This document shows positions 1-6,865 of a DNA stretch of 64,000 nt, piece after piece. The stretch comes from Salisediminibacterium halotolerans. Its GTDB lineage: Bacteria > Bacillota > Bacilli > Bacillales > Salisediminibacteriaceae. Numbering within the stretch: the first letter of the stretch is position 1; the number at the start of each line of letters is the position of its first letter. The position numbers and the translations under genes are program-made. The notes beneath the pieces were generated by a model, which was given only the letters and a program-made list of their open reading frames with translations, was not told the origin of the DNA and searched no databases. The stretch is taken from the NCBI RefSeq assembly GCF_003814815.1, contig NZ_RKQQ01000003.1, forward strand, positions 372,001 to 436,000. Reading direction: 5' to 3'.

Positions 1-129
1 GCCACGCGCCTCCCTGATGGTTTTGAAGACCACGGCAAGCACCAGCTACGCATCCGGCCCCAAGATTTAAAATCCGACCTTCATTATAGCTTGCACGCAG
101 TTTTCCTGCAAGCAATTTTTGACTTTTGA
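1..129 (+). CDS. Possible 3' end of an unidentified gene
   Basis: Frame 1 is open from the window edge to a TGA at 127-129 and gives about 42 residues with many charged and polar positions. I do not recognise the family. No ribosome-binding site or start is visible inside it, so it could be the tail of an upstream gene or only a chance open frame. A second frame is open to a TAA at 67-69. No tRNA-like fold was seen here, although a tRNA-Sec gene next to selB would have been plausible. Confidence 0.25.
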   Translation, partial: ATRLPDGFEDHGKHQLRIRPQDLKSDLHYSLHAVFLQAIFDF

Positions 130-154
130 AGCGTCTGAACTTATGACATATGCT
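126..154 (+). promoter_or_regulatory. Candidate sigma-A promoter of selB
   Basis: TTGAAG at 126-131 and TATGCT at 149-154 are separated by 17 bp, about 45 bp ahead of the selB start. Each box matches the vegetative consensus at four positions, so this is a moderate call. Confidence 0.4.
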
Positions 155-198
155 AAAATAGGCAAGGTAGAAGCTGATAATCTCAAGAGGTGAGAATA

Positions 199-2100
199 TT
201 GTCAAAAAGGTATTACACGATTGGAATGGCAGGTCATATTGACCATGGTAAAACGACGCTGACGAAAGCTCTGACAAACGTTGATACTGACCGTCTAAAA
301 GCGGAAAAAGAACGGTCAATCTCAATCGAGCTCGGGTATGCCCCGCTCAAATTGGATGACAATATGGAAGTTTCAATTGTCGATGTTCCCGGTCATGAGA
401 AATTTATCCGGCAAATGATTGCCGGCGTGGCAGGAATTGATTTAGTGCTGCTCGTCGTTGCGGCGGATGAAGGCGTGATGCCGCAAACAGTCGAACATTT
501 GGATATCTTAAACCTTCTCGGTATTCATGAAGGCTTGATCGTTGTAACGAAAGCAGATTTGGTTGAAGATGATATGGAAGAACTGATTGAAGCGGATATT
601 GCAGACCAGGTAGCGGGTACATTTTTCGAAGGAGCTGATCTTCACTTTGTAGACAGTGTGTCCGGCCGCGGGATCGATGACCTTCGCAGTGCGATCCGAA
701 CGAAGCTCGCAGACGTGCAGATGCGCGATGCGCGCGGAGCATTCAGGCTCCCGGTCGATCAAGTTTTTACTGTGCACGGTCAAGGGACGGTGGTCCGCGG
801 AACGGTATATGAAGGAAAGGTGACTGAAGGTGATACACTTGAAGTGCTTCCGGAACGAAAAAAAGTTCGTGCTCGGCAAATTCAGGTTCATCACGAAAAG
901 CAGCCGTCAGGGCGTGCCGGCCAGCGGGTTGCGATCAACCTCGGCGGTGCATCGAAAGATGAGCTGCAGCGCGGAGATGTCCTCGTTTCCACGCAGTATT
1001 ACAGCACGACGACAACGGTAGATATCACATTGGATACGGTTGAGAATTTAAGGTTTCCGTTAAAGCAGCGCGGATATATTAAACTCCACCTTGGAACAGC
1101 CGAGGTGTACGGGAAGATTGTCTTTTTTGACCGCAATGAGCTGGTCGTCTCCGGCGGGCAAGGAATCCTCTGTCAACTGCGTCTCGACCATCCTGTCGTG
1201 ACAAAACGCGGCGATCGCTTCATCTTAAGGCGCCCGTCGCCTGTTGAGACGATCGGCGGCGGTTTTGTTATTGAGCCGAACGGTCAAAAATACCGCTTCG
1301 GTGAAGAAACGATTAAACAATTAGAACGCAAACGGGAAGGGACGCCGGAAGATCTTCTGTTTGATCTGTTAAAAACGGAGCGCTCAATGACACGCAGAGA
1401 TTTAACTGAAAAGCTCGGTACAGCCGAAGAAGAACTGGATGAGCTGCTCGTTGCCCATATAAATGAAGGGACAATTCGAACTGAAGCCGGCCGGATTTTT
1501 CTGCAGTCAGTCGCTGAAGAACTGCTGGAGCTGATTCAAGAAGATCTGGCTGCGTATCATCAATTGTATCCGCTTCGGGACGGCAAAGACCGTGCCGTTT
1601 TACTCCAAGAGTTTATATCGTACGGAAAAGAATTAACGTCACTCGTTCTCGATGAAGCTGCTGATCGCGGTGAATTAAAAAAACATGCTTCGGCTGTTGC
1701 ACTTGGAGATTTCGCGCCGGGTTTTCCGAAGCAATGGGCGAAAAGAATGGAACAAGTGGAGCAAACGATTAAAAATCAAGGGCTTGAAGTCGAACAAGAG
1801 AGTGAAATATTTGAACGTGCCGGGCTTCCGGCTGAATGGATACAGGAACTTCGTCATTATTTAATGCGCAGCAAGAAAGTAATTGAGCTCGATGAAAAAC
1901 ATCTGCTCAGTGTTGAAGCATTTAATGAAGCGGCCCGTAAGCTCTCTGCTGAAACAACAGAGCGTTTCAGTCTGCAAGATGCGAAGCAAGTTCTCGGTCT
2001 GTCGCGAAAATACCTCGTTCCGTTGATGGAGAAGTTTGATGAAGCCGGTTGGACGAGGCGCGACGGCAGCGAGCGTCTCTGGGTGAAAACGCCTGAATAA
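199..2100 (+). CDS. selB: Selenocysteine-specific elongation factor SelB
   Basis: SelB is the GTPase that delivers Sec-tRNA to UGA codons followed by a SECIS hairpin. The N-terminus has the P-loop GHIDHGKT (about residues 11-18), the DVPGHEKF switch motif and the TKAD guanine-specificity motif. EF-Tu-like beta-barrel domains and the SelB-specific domain follow. The C-terminal third is made of winged-helix units, which in the family bind the SECIS RNA. The length of 633 residues is normal for SelB. I chose the TTG at 199 because GAGG at 187-190 lies eight bases ahead of it; the in-frame GTG at 190 has no ribosome-binding site. It heads an island with selD, a selenoprotein gene and selA, so the full UGA-decoding pathway is present apart from tRNA-Sec. 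Confidence 0.96.
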   Translation: MSKRYYTIGMAGHIDHGKTTLTKALTNVDTDRLKAEKERSISIELGYAPLKLDDNMEVSIVDVPGHEKFIRQMIAGVAGIDLVLLVVAADEGVMPQTVEHLDILNLLGIHEGLIVVTKADLVEDDMEELIEADIADQVAGTFFEGADLHFVDSVSGRGIDDLRSAIRTKLADVQMRDARGAFRLPVDQVFTVHGQGTVVRGTVYEGKVTEGDTLEVLPERKKVRARQIQVHHEKQPSGRAGQRVAINLGGASKDELQRGDVLVSTQYYSTTTTVDITLDTVENLRFPLKQRGYIKLHLGTAEVYGKIVFFDRNELVVSGGQGILCQLRLDHPVVTKRGDRFILRRPSPVETIGGGFVIEPNGQKYRFGEETIKQLERKREGTPEDLLFDLLKTERSMTRRDLTEKLGTAEEELDELLVAHINEGTIRTEAGRIFLQSVAEELLELIQEDLAAYHQLYPLRDGKDRAVLLQEFISYGKELTSLVLDEAADRGELKKHASAVALGDFAPGFPKQWAKRMEQVEQTIKNQGLEVEQESEIFERAGLPAEWIQELRHYLMRSKKVIELDEKHLLSVEAFNEAARKLSAETTERFSLQDAKQVLGLSRKYLVPLMEKFDEAGWTRRDGSERLWVKTPE

Positions 2101-2104
2101 CGGT

Positions 2105-2132
2105 AAACCCGCCTTTAGTTAAGCGGCGGTTT
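2105..2132 (+). terminator. Weak hairpin after selB
   Basis: An imperfect AAACC(C)GCC / GGCGGTTT stem directly follows the selB stop codon. The T tract is short, so termination may be partial. Confidence 0.35.
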
Positions 2133-2287
2133 GAACATTCGGAAAATTTCGACTTAATATTCTCTTAATACAATCGCAATCTTCTTATTATTAAAATTCA
2201 TATTCTGATGTTTTAGAATACAATTTGTCGGGAAAAAAAGCAGACTTTTTTTAAAAGAAACTATACATATCAGGAGGATGAATTTTA

Positions 2288-3103
2288 ATGCGAAGATTAT
2301 CAGCGAAGATTGCAGTAACGACGATTGCAGCAACTATGGCATTTGGAGGAACTGCGGCAGCAAGTGAAGTAACGGTAAGTTCTGGCGACAGCTTATGGAG
2401 CATCGGCCAAGAAAACGGCGTCTCAGTCAGTGAACTGAAAGATATCAACAACTTAAGCAGCGACATTATTCATGCAGGCGACACATTGCAAACTTCAAGC
2501 GGAGGATCTTCGTCGACAGATGAAGCTTCGTCAGCTTCCAATAGCAGTTCCGGCGGCGAGGTTACCGTTCAAGCAGGCGACACACTCTCTGCGATTGCCA
2601 ACCGCGAAGGTGTCACAGTCAGCCAGCTGCAAGACTGGAACAACATGAGCGGCACATTGCTTATGGTCGGCGACACATTGCAAGTGGAATCTTCAGGCAG
2701 CTCCGGCGGATCAAATGACAGTGCAGAAAGCACATCGTCAACAGGAAGCAGCAACGGGACCGTTGAGAGCTATATCGATACGGCTAAAAGTCAAATGGGC
2801 GCACCGTATCAGTGGGGCGGCACAACGCCGGCCGGCTTTGATTGCAGCGGCTTTGTAAATTATGCGATTGACGGCGAAGGATTGCCGCGCACAGTCAGTC
2901 AAATGTACAATTCCTTGACGCCCGTAAGTTCCCCGGACCGCGGCGACATCGTCTTTTTTGATACTAGCGGCGGACCGTCACATGCCGGCATTTACCTCGG
3001 CGGCGGAGAATTTATTCACGCTGGCGCTTCCACAGGTGTGACCGTCTCGAACATGAACTCTGGTTATTGGAGCAACGCATACCTCGGTGCACGTACGTAT
3101 TAA
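2288..3103 (+). CDS. Secreted LysM-LysM-NlpC/P60 peptidoglycan hydrolase
   Basis: This is a 271-residue exported cell-wall endopeptidase. A signal peptide of about 25 residues (basic start, alanine-rich core, AAAS cleavage region) leads into LysM domain 1 (about 27-70). A Ser/Gly-rich linker, LysM domain 2 (about 92-135), another Ser/Gly linker and the NlpC/P60 domain (about 158-271) follow. The catalytic Cys lies in FDCSGFV and the His in SHAGIYLG, with a second His in FIHAG. LysM domains bind glycan, and NlpC/P60 domains cut D-Glu-meso-DAP peptide bonds. The start at 2288 has a strong AGGAGGATG site. It sits inside the selenium island without an evident link to selenium. A strong bidirectional terminator follows. 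Confidence 0.93.
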   Translation: MRRLSAKIAVTTIAATMAFGGTAAASEVTVSSGDSLWSIGQENGVSVSELKDINNLSSDIIHAGDTLQTSSGGSSSTDEASSASNSSSGGEVTVQAGDTLSAIANREGVTVSQLQDWNNMSGTLLMVGDTLQVESSGSSGGSNDSAESTSSTGSSNGTVESYIDTAKSQMGAPYQWGGTTPAGFDCSGFVNYAIDGEGLPRTVSQMYNSLTPVSSPDRGDIVFFDTSGGPSHAGIYLGGGEFIHAGASTGVTVSNMNSGYWSNAYLGARTY

Positions 3104-3128
3104 TAGTAAAAACCGAATTTAAAAATAA

Positions 3129-3164
3129 GCGAGGCTTCCCGATCTTTCGGGAAGCCTCGCTTTT
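3129..3164. terminator. Bidirectional terminator between the NlpC/P60 gene and selD
   Basis: A perfect 14-bp stem (GCGAGGCTTCCCGA and its complement) with a TCTT loop is followed by TTTT on the plus strand and by TTATTTTT on the minus strand. It serves both convergent genes. Confidence 0.92.
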
Positions 3165-3175
3165 GTTAGGTCGGC

Positions 3176-4243
3176 TTACTTGTTGTGATTCACGGTAATC
3201 GGTGTAGCGATTTTTTCTGTGACAGAGCCGATAATTTGCGCCTGAAACGGGCTTTTGCTGTTATAGGCTTCGATGTAAGCATCTGCTTCATCAGCCGGAA
3301 GACTGATTAATAATCCGCCGCTTGTGATCGTGTCACATAAAATCAATTCATCGCTTTCACTAAGAGATGGATGATAATCGACAAAATCAGCAAGGTAAGC
3401 GCGGTTATCTTTGGCGCCTCCGGCAGCGATTCCGTTCTCGGCATGCTTTTTAGCGCCTGCAAGAACGGGAACCGTTTCGTAATCGATATGAAACGTCACT
3501 TCGCCGCCGGTCATTTCATAAGCGTGGCCGAGCAAACCGAAGCCGGTCACATCGGTTACAGCAGACGGATGAAATCCTTCAAGCGTTTCGGCGGCCGTTT
3601 TATTTAATTCAGCCATAACCGCCATATTTTCATCGATTTCGCTGTCTGCCGCTTGTTTGCGCTTAATCGCTGTCGAAATAATTCCTCCGCCGAGCGGTTT
3701 CGTTAAAACAAGCACATGGCCGGGCTTTGCGCCGACATTTTTGAATATCCGGTCCGGATGAACCGTGCCGGTGCAGCTCATGCCGTATTTCGGTTCCTTA
3801 TCGTCGATCGAGTGTCCGCCGGCGATGACAGCCCCTGCTTCGGCCGCTTTGTCAGCACCGCCGCGCAAAATACCGGCAAGCACTTCCGGGGAAGCCTTTT
3901 TAATGGGATAACCGACGATATTCAGCACTGTAATCGGGGTTCCGCCCATGGCATAAATATCGCTTAAAGCGTTCGCAGCTGCAATTTGCCCAAACATGTA
4001 CGGGTCGTCACAGATCGGGGTGAAATAGTCGATCGACTGCACGATCGCCAAATCTTCTTTTAATTGATAAACACCGCCGTCGTCGTTTGTGCCCAAGCCG
4101 ACAAGCAGCTTTTCGTGTTCGTCTGTTGCAGGTAAATGACGCAAAACTTGCGCCAGGTCGCTCGGACCGATTTTACATCCTCAACCGGATTTCGCGGTCA
4201 TTTGTGTTAATGGAAGATCAGTATATTGAAAATCTTCAGCCAC
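3176..4243 (-). CDS. selD: Selenide, water dikinase SelD, itself a selenoprotein (Sec21)
   Basis: SelD makes selenophosphate from selenide and ATP, the selenium donor for SelA. The obvious open frame begins only at a TTG at 4144, which would remove the catalytic loop. Reading back through one in-frame TGA (4183-4181) gives a GTG start at 4243 behind a textbook AAAGGAGG site and restores the N-terminus. The catalytic loop then reads SGUGCK, with selenocysteine at 21, Cys23 and the essential Lys24, matching the Cys17-x2-Lys20 spacing of the E. coli enzyme. The body contains GGHSID and DVTGFGLLGH family motifs. The full length is 355 residues. A SECIS-type hairpin follows the TGA. An annotation pipeline would truncate this gene. 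Confidence 0.95.
4155..4167 (-). promoter_or_regulatory. Predicted SECIS hairpin of selD
   Basis: On the minus strand, 16 bases after the UGA, a GGUC/GACC stem closes a CGAGC loop with G at the second loop position. This fits the general bacterial SECIS rule: apical loop 16-37 nt downstream with a G in its first two bases. The stem is short (4 bp), so the fold is less certain than that of the Rdx gene. Confidence 0.6.
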
Positions 4244-4267
4244 TGGAACCACCTCCTTTTCCCTTAC

Positions 4268-4297
4268 AGTATAATCTCCCGGATTGACGTTCGGCAA
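4268..4297 (-). promoter_or_regulatory. selD promoter (minus strand)
   Basis: On the minus strand TTGCCG and TATACT are spaced by 18 bp, about 25 bp ahead of the selD GTG. It overlaps the divergent promoter of the Rdx gene. Confidence 0.5.
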
Positions 4298-4312
4298 GAA
4301 TGAACTTACAAT
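4284..4312 (+). promoter_or_regulatory. Promoter of the SelW-like selenoprotein gene
   Basis: TTGACG (4284-4289) and TACAAT (4307-4312) with an ideal 17-bp spacer lie about 50 bp ahead of the ATG at 4362. The -35 element sits inside the oppositely directed selD promoter, so RNA polymerase binding at the two should compete. Confidence 0.65.
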
Positions 4313-4361
4313 AGCACATACAAAGTCTGTCACAAAATTTTCACAAAGGAGCCGTTGTGTA

Positions 4362-4610
4362 ATGAAATTACGGATTACAGTTGAATTTTGTATGCAGTGA
4401 AACTACGCGCCCAAAGCTGCGAGTTTCGCAGAAGATGTTTTTGAAGATATGACGCACGACGTTGAAGTGTTTGAGATGATTCCCGGTTCCGGCGGTGTTT
4501 TTGAGGTTTATGCAAACGGAAAAAAAGTCTTTTCCAAGTTTGATACCGATCAGTTTCCTGATCATAAAGAAGTGATCAACAAGCTTCAGTCAATCGTTCA
4601 ATACGGTTGA
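4362..4610 (+). CDS. SelW-like Rdx-family selenoprotein, CxxU redox motif
   Basis: This is an 82-residue protein that conventional ORF calling misses because codon 13 is TGA (4398-4400). The start MKLRITVEFC-MQ-Sec gives the CxxU motif at the end of the first beta strand, as in the Rdx (SelW/SelT/SelH) thioredoxin-like family. The rest fits the short Rdx fold: a helix, a strand ending in a GSGG turn, then a VFEVYANGKKVFSK hairpin and a C-terminal helix. AAAGGAG at 4345-4351 sets the ATG. Immediately after the TGA is a clear SECIS-type hairpin. The gene lies between selD and selA in a complete Sec-decoding island and has its own promoter. Family function is probably thiol-redox; the partner is unknown. 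A pseudogene with a stop is unlikely given the SECIS, the intact frame and the context. Confidence 0.93.
4417..4431 (+). promoter_or_regulatory. SECIS hairpin of the SelW-like gene
   Basis: A perfect 6-bp stem CTGCGA/TCGCAG closes a GTT loop. The loop starts 22 nt after the UGA and begins with G, as required for SelB recognition in bacterial SECIS elements. Confidence 0.88.
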
Positions 4611-4630
4611 AAAACCGGTTCGCTGTATAA

Positions 4631-4657
4631 TTAATCCCGCGGTTATAAAGGGATTAA
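4631..4657. repeat. Inverted repeat after the SelW-like gene
   Basis: TTAATCCC and GGGATTAA form a perfect 8-bp stem with an 11-base loop. There is no good T tract, so it could be a weak terminator or an operator upstream of the next small gene. Confidence 0.45.
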
Positions 4658-4671
4658 CCGAAAGTGAAGCT

Positions 4672-4700
4672 TTTCACGGCGCCGGAGTTTTTGTATAATG
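4672..4700 (+). promoter_or_regulatory. Promoter of the 44-residue membrane peptide gene
   Basis: A perfect TATAAT -10 box near 4695-4700 is preceded at 17 bp by TTTTCA. It lies about 42 bp ahead of the ATG at 4743. Confidence 0.55.
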
Positions 4701-4742
4701 AAGGAGTGTTAATTCAGTGAACGTTTGAAAGGAGAGAAGAAA

Positions 4743-4877
4743 ATGAAATCATTGTTAAAGATTGTCGGAGTTGTTGTCGGCGCCGTTTTTGCTGTTTATG
4801 CAGCAAGTGTTGCGCGGGATGCAAAAGAGCAAAAGGAAATTTTCCGCGAGCGGGAAACGTTCGGCACTGGCAAATAA
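4743..4877 (+). CDS. Small single-pass membrane protein (44 aa)
   Basis: ATG at 4743 follows GAAAGGAGAG, and the frame runs to a TAA at 4875. The peptide has a short basic start (MKSLLK), one hydrophobic segment rich in Val/Ala/Gly (about residues 7-22) and a charged tail rich in Glu/Lys/Arg. It has its own promoter and a terminator directly behind it, which argues that it is real although too short for routine calling. I do not recognise the family. Its place between two selenium genes is suggestive but gives no function. Confidence 0.7.
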   Translation: MKSLLKIVGVVVGAVFAVYAASVARDAKEQKEIFRERETFGTGK

Positions 4878-4878
4878 A

Positions 4879-4904
4879 AAGGCGGTCTGCGGACCGTCTT
4901 TTTA
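4879..4904 (+). terminator. Terminator of the small membrane peptide gene
   Basis: GGCGGTC-TGCG-GACCGTC followed by TTTTT. Confidence 0.8.
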
Positions 4905-4953
4905 TTTGCCGGCTTGCTGTTTTTCAAGTGAAGACGTTTGGAGGACGGTAAAG

Positions 4954-6366
4954 ATGAAAACGATATTAAAAAACCTGCCGTCAATGCAAGAGCTGCTGGC
5001 GGAAGATCAGGTGCAACGAATAAAAGAACAGCATCAGATTCCTGAAAAAAAGGCAAAAGAGTGGATGAATGAAACGCTCGATCAGTTTCGAAAGCAAATT
5101 ATCTCGGACCCTGACAGTTATAAACATTATACAAAAGAGGCGTTCTTAAAAGAAGTTGTCTCGGCAGCGGCAATAAAAATGACATCCGAATCGAAATACC
5201 GATTAAGACCGGTAATTAACGGCACGGGGACCGTTCTGCATACCAATCTGGGACGTGCAAGATTAAGTGATCATGCGGTTCAGCACGTTGTAAATACCGC
5301 CCGGCAATATTCAACATTGGAATATGACTTAACGACAGGCGAGCGCGGTTCAAGGCATTCGATAATTGAAGAGCTCTTGAAAAAAGCGACCGGCGCAGAA
5401 GCGGCGATCGCCGTCAACAATAATGCAGCGGCCGTGTATTTTATTTTGCGTGCACTTGCCCAAGACAGCGAAGTAGTCGTCTCCAGGGGCGAATTAATTG
5501 AAATCGGCGGTTCGTTTCGCGTGTCTACTATTATGAGCGAGAGCGGCGCCCGGTTGACAGAAGTGGGGACGACGAATAAGACGCACCTTAAAGATTACAA
5601 AGACGCGCTTCACGACGGGACAAAGATGATTATGAAAGTTCATACGAGCAATTTTGCCCCCGTCGGATTTACGGCCGAAGTGACGGTTCCTGAGCTGCGG
5701 ACATTCCTTGATGATCAAAGATTGCAAGAAGATATTTTATTATATGAAGATTTAGGCAGCGGTTCGCTTTTTCCGTTTGCAGAAGAAGAGATCGGCAATG
5801 AACCGATTGTGGAGCAGTCGCTGGCAGCCGGGGCGGATCTCGTGTCGTTCAGCGGCGATAAACTGCTGGGCGGTCCGCAAGCCGGAATTATCGCCGGCAA
5901 GAAAGAAGTTATCGATCAGTTGAAAACTCATCCGCTCGCACGCGTTTTGCGTTTGGATAAAATGACGCTGGCTGCACTTGAAGCAACCTTGTTTGATTAC
6001 ATTTATGATGACGAAGCGCGCAATCAAATTCCGGCGCTAAAAGATATTCGCGCTTCAGCAGAAACGATTTATCACCGTGCAACAACGCTTGCCGAACGGA
6101 TAAACGAGAAGGCGGATCATTTCCATGCTTCCGTCCGACAGGATACATCCAAAGTCGGCGGAGGAACGATGCCGCTCGTTGAACTGCCGACGTATGGGGT
6201 GTTTCTCTCTAAAGACGGATGGCGGCCAAATCAGATCGAACGTTATTGCCGAGCATTAAATCCGCCGCTGATCGTGCGGGTGAAAAACGACGGGGTCTTC
6301 ATTGACTGCCGGACGCTCGATGAAGAAAACGCGGACACTGCAGCTGAAATATTGACCGGCGGTTAA
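4954..6366 (+). CDS. selA: L-seryl-tRNA(Sec) selenium transferase SelA
   Basis: SelA converts Ser-tRNA(Sec) to Sec-tRNA(Sec) using selenophosphate from SelD. It is a PLP enzyme of fold type I and works as a large ring. The 470-residue length is typical. Clear motifs are the N-terminal LPSMQELL helix, INGTGTVLHTNLGRA, the TTGERGSRH loop and SFSGDKLLGGPQAG, where Lys303 should hold PLP. The ATG at 4954 has GGAGG at 4940-4944; an upstream in-frame extension would run through the preceding terminator and is not credible. The last codons and the stop lie inside a perfect terminator hairpin that is repeated at 6743-6764 on the far side of a mobile element. Insertion therefore spared the coding end. 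Confidence 0.96.
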   Translation: MKTILKNLPSMQELLAEDQVQRIKEQHQIPEKKAKEWMNETLDQFRKQIISDPDSYKHYTKEAFLKEVVSAAAIKMTSESKYRLRPVINGTGTVLHTNLGRARLSDHAVQHVVNTARQYSTLEYDLTTGERGSRHSIIEELLKKATGAEAAIAVNNNAAAVYFILRALAQDSEVVVSRGELIEIGGSFRVSTIMSESGARLTEVGTTNKTHLKDYKDALHDGTKMIMKVHTSNFAPVGFTAEVTVPELRTFLDDQRLQEDILLYEDLGSGSLFPFAEEEIGNEPIVEQSLAAGADLVSFSGDKLLGGPQAGIIAGKKEVIDQLKTHPLARVLRLDKMTLAALEATLFDYIYDDEARNQIPALKDIRASAETIYHRATTLAERINEKADHFHASVRQDTSKVGGGTMPLVELPTYGVFLSKDGWRPNQIERYCRALNPPLIVRVKNDGVFIDCRTLDEENADTAAEILTGG

Positions 6367-6375
6367 CCGCCGGTC
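6354..6375. repeat. Terminator hairpin, left copy flanking element A
   Basis: GACCGGCGGTT/AACCGCCGGTC is a fully self-complementary 22-mer that overlaps the selA stop codon. An identical copy lies at 6743-6764. Confidence 0.85.
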
Positions 6376-6742
6376 AGAGACTGTAGACAAACTATATTTT
6401 TATGTCAGCCATGAATCCACTGCCCTCCGCTTGCCCCGGGCAAGGACTCAGCTAGTATTTGGCGGCCTGAGGCCGCCAAATCCGGATCTTCGTCTCTTGC
6501 TTCCCCGGAGGCGTCGGAGGAGTGGATGCATGGCTTCTTTTTTATGAATACACTCGCTTCAAAAAAGAGGATGACCCAGCATCCCGGCTTTCTCCTGCGG
6601 GATAGCGAGACAGGCGAGACCCTGCAGGGCGTCAGCCCGAAGCGGCTCGGCGCTCGCCCGCGGAAAGAAGCCGGACGATGCGTCGTCATCCGTTCTATTT
6701 AACATGACATCTAACGATATCATGACTTTGTCAACACACTAA
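6376..6742 (-). mobile_element. Non-coding structured repeat element, copy A
   Basis: This copy of 367 bp is in reverse orientation to copies B and C. Ends are GTGTTGACAAAG-like (right, read on the minus strand) and CTGTAGACAAAC (left), giving an imperfect terminal inverted repeat of the form TGTWGACAAA. Inside are a long stem (6407-6421 with 6521-6535), an ATTTGGCGG/CCGCCAAAT stem (6457-6481) and a CTTGCC palindrome at 6430-6444. It lacks about 55 bp present in the other copies between the CGTCCGG segment and the CCGCGGGCGAGC segment. No conserved protein frame was seen. It fills the selA-acnA gap and is bounded by identical 22-bp hairpins. Confidence 0.85.
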
Positions 6743-6764
6743 GACCGGCGGTTAACCGCCGGTC
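6743..6764. repeat. Terminator hairpin, right copy flanking element A
   Basis: Identical to the hairpin at 6354-6375 and followed by TGTCTGTT. It is either a target-site duplication or a duplicated terminator. Confidence 0.85.
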
Positions 6765-6796
6765 TGTCTGTTATTGCCGAGAAGAGATGTGACGAT

Positions 6797-6808
6797 TTTT
6801 CGAAAAAA
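6797..6808. promoter_or_regulatory. Palindrome upstream of the aconitase promoter
   Basis: TTTTTCGAAAAA lies just ahead of the -35 box. It loosely resembles a CodY-type A/T palindrome, and CodY is known to repress B. subtilis citB. The match is not good enough for a firm call. Confidence 0.25.
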
Positions 6809-6813
6809 GGTTT

Positions 6814-6842
6814 TAGACAATTGTGACAATCTGTTATATGAT
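6814..6842 (+). promoter_or_regulatory. Aconitase promoter
   Basis: TAGACA (6814-6819) and TATGAT (6837-6842) have a 17-bp spacer. The spacer holds a perfect ATTGT-G-ACAAT dyad, a possible operator of unknown regulator. Confidence 0.6.
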
Positions 6843-6865
6843 AGGGGATGAAGGAGGGAGTACAT

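Noticed and set aside
1-190. tRNA-Sec gene upstream of selB
   Set aside because: No acceptor pairing, no GGTTCGA-type arm and no TCA anticodon loop could be found on either strand.
4362-4610. Reading the SelW-like gene as a pseudogene with a stop at codon 13
   Set aside because: The frame is intact on both sides, the TGA is at the CxxU position, a SECIS hairpin follows and the Sec machinery is adjacent.
4762-4953. N-terminal extension of SelA from an upstream ATG
   Set aside because: It would run through the 44-residue gene and its terminator; GGAGG at 4940-4944 fits the ATG at 4954.
6405-6689. A 94-residue minus-strand frame inside element A
   Set aside because: It shares a short stretch with a frame at 61344-61529 in element C but is not kept over its length; copy B breaks it. 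The conserved signal is in base pairing, not codons.
6354-6764. Group IIC intron inserted behind a terminator
   Set aside because: These introns do target terminators, but the element is too short, lacks a recognisable domain V/VI and reverse transcriptase, and has the hairpin on both sides.
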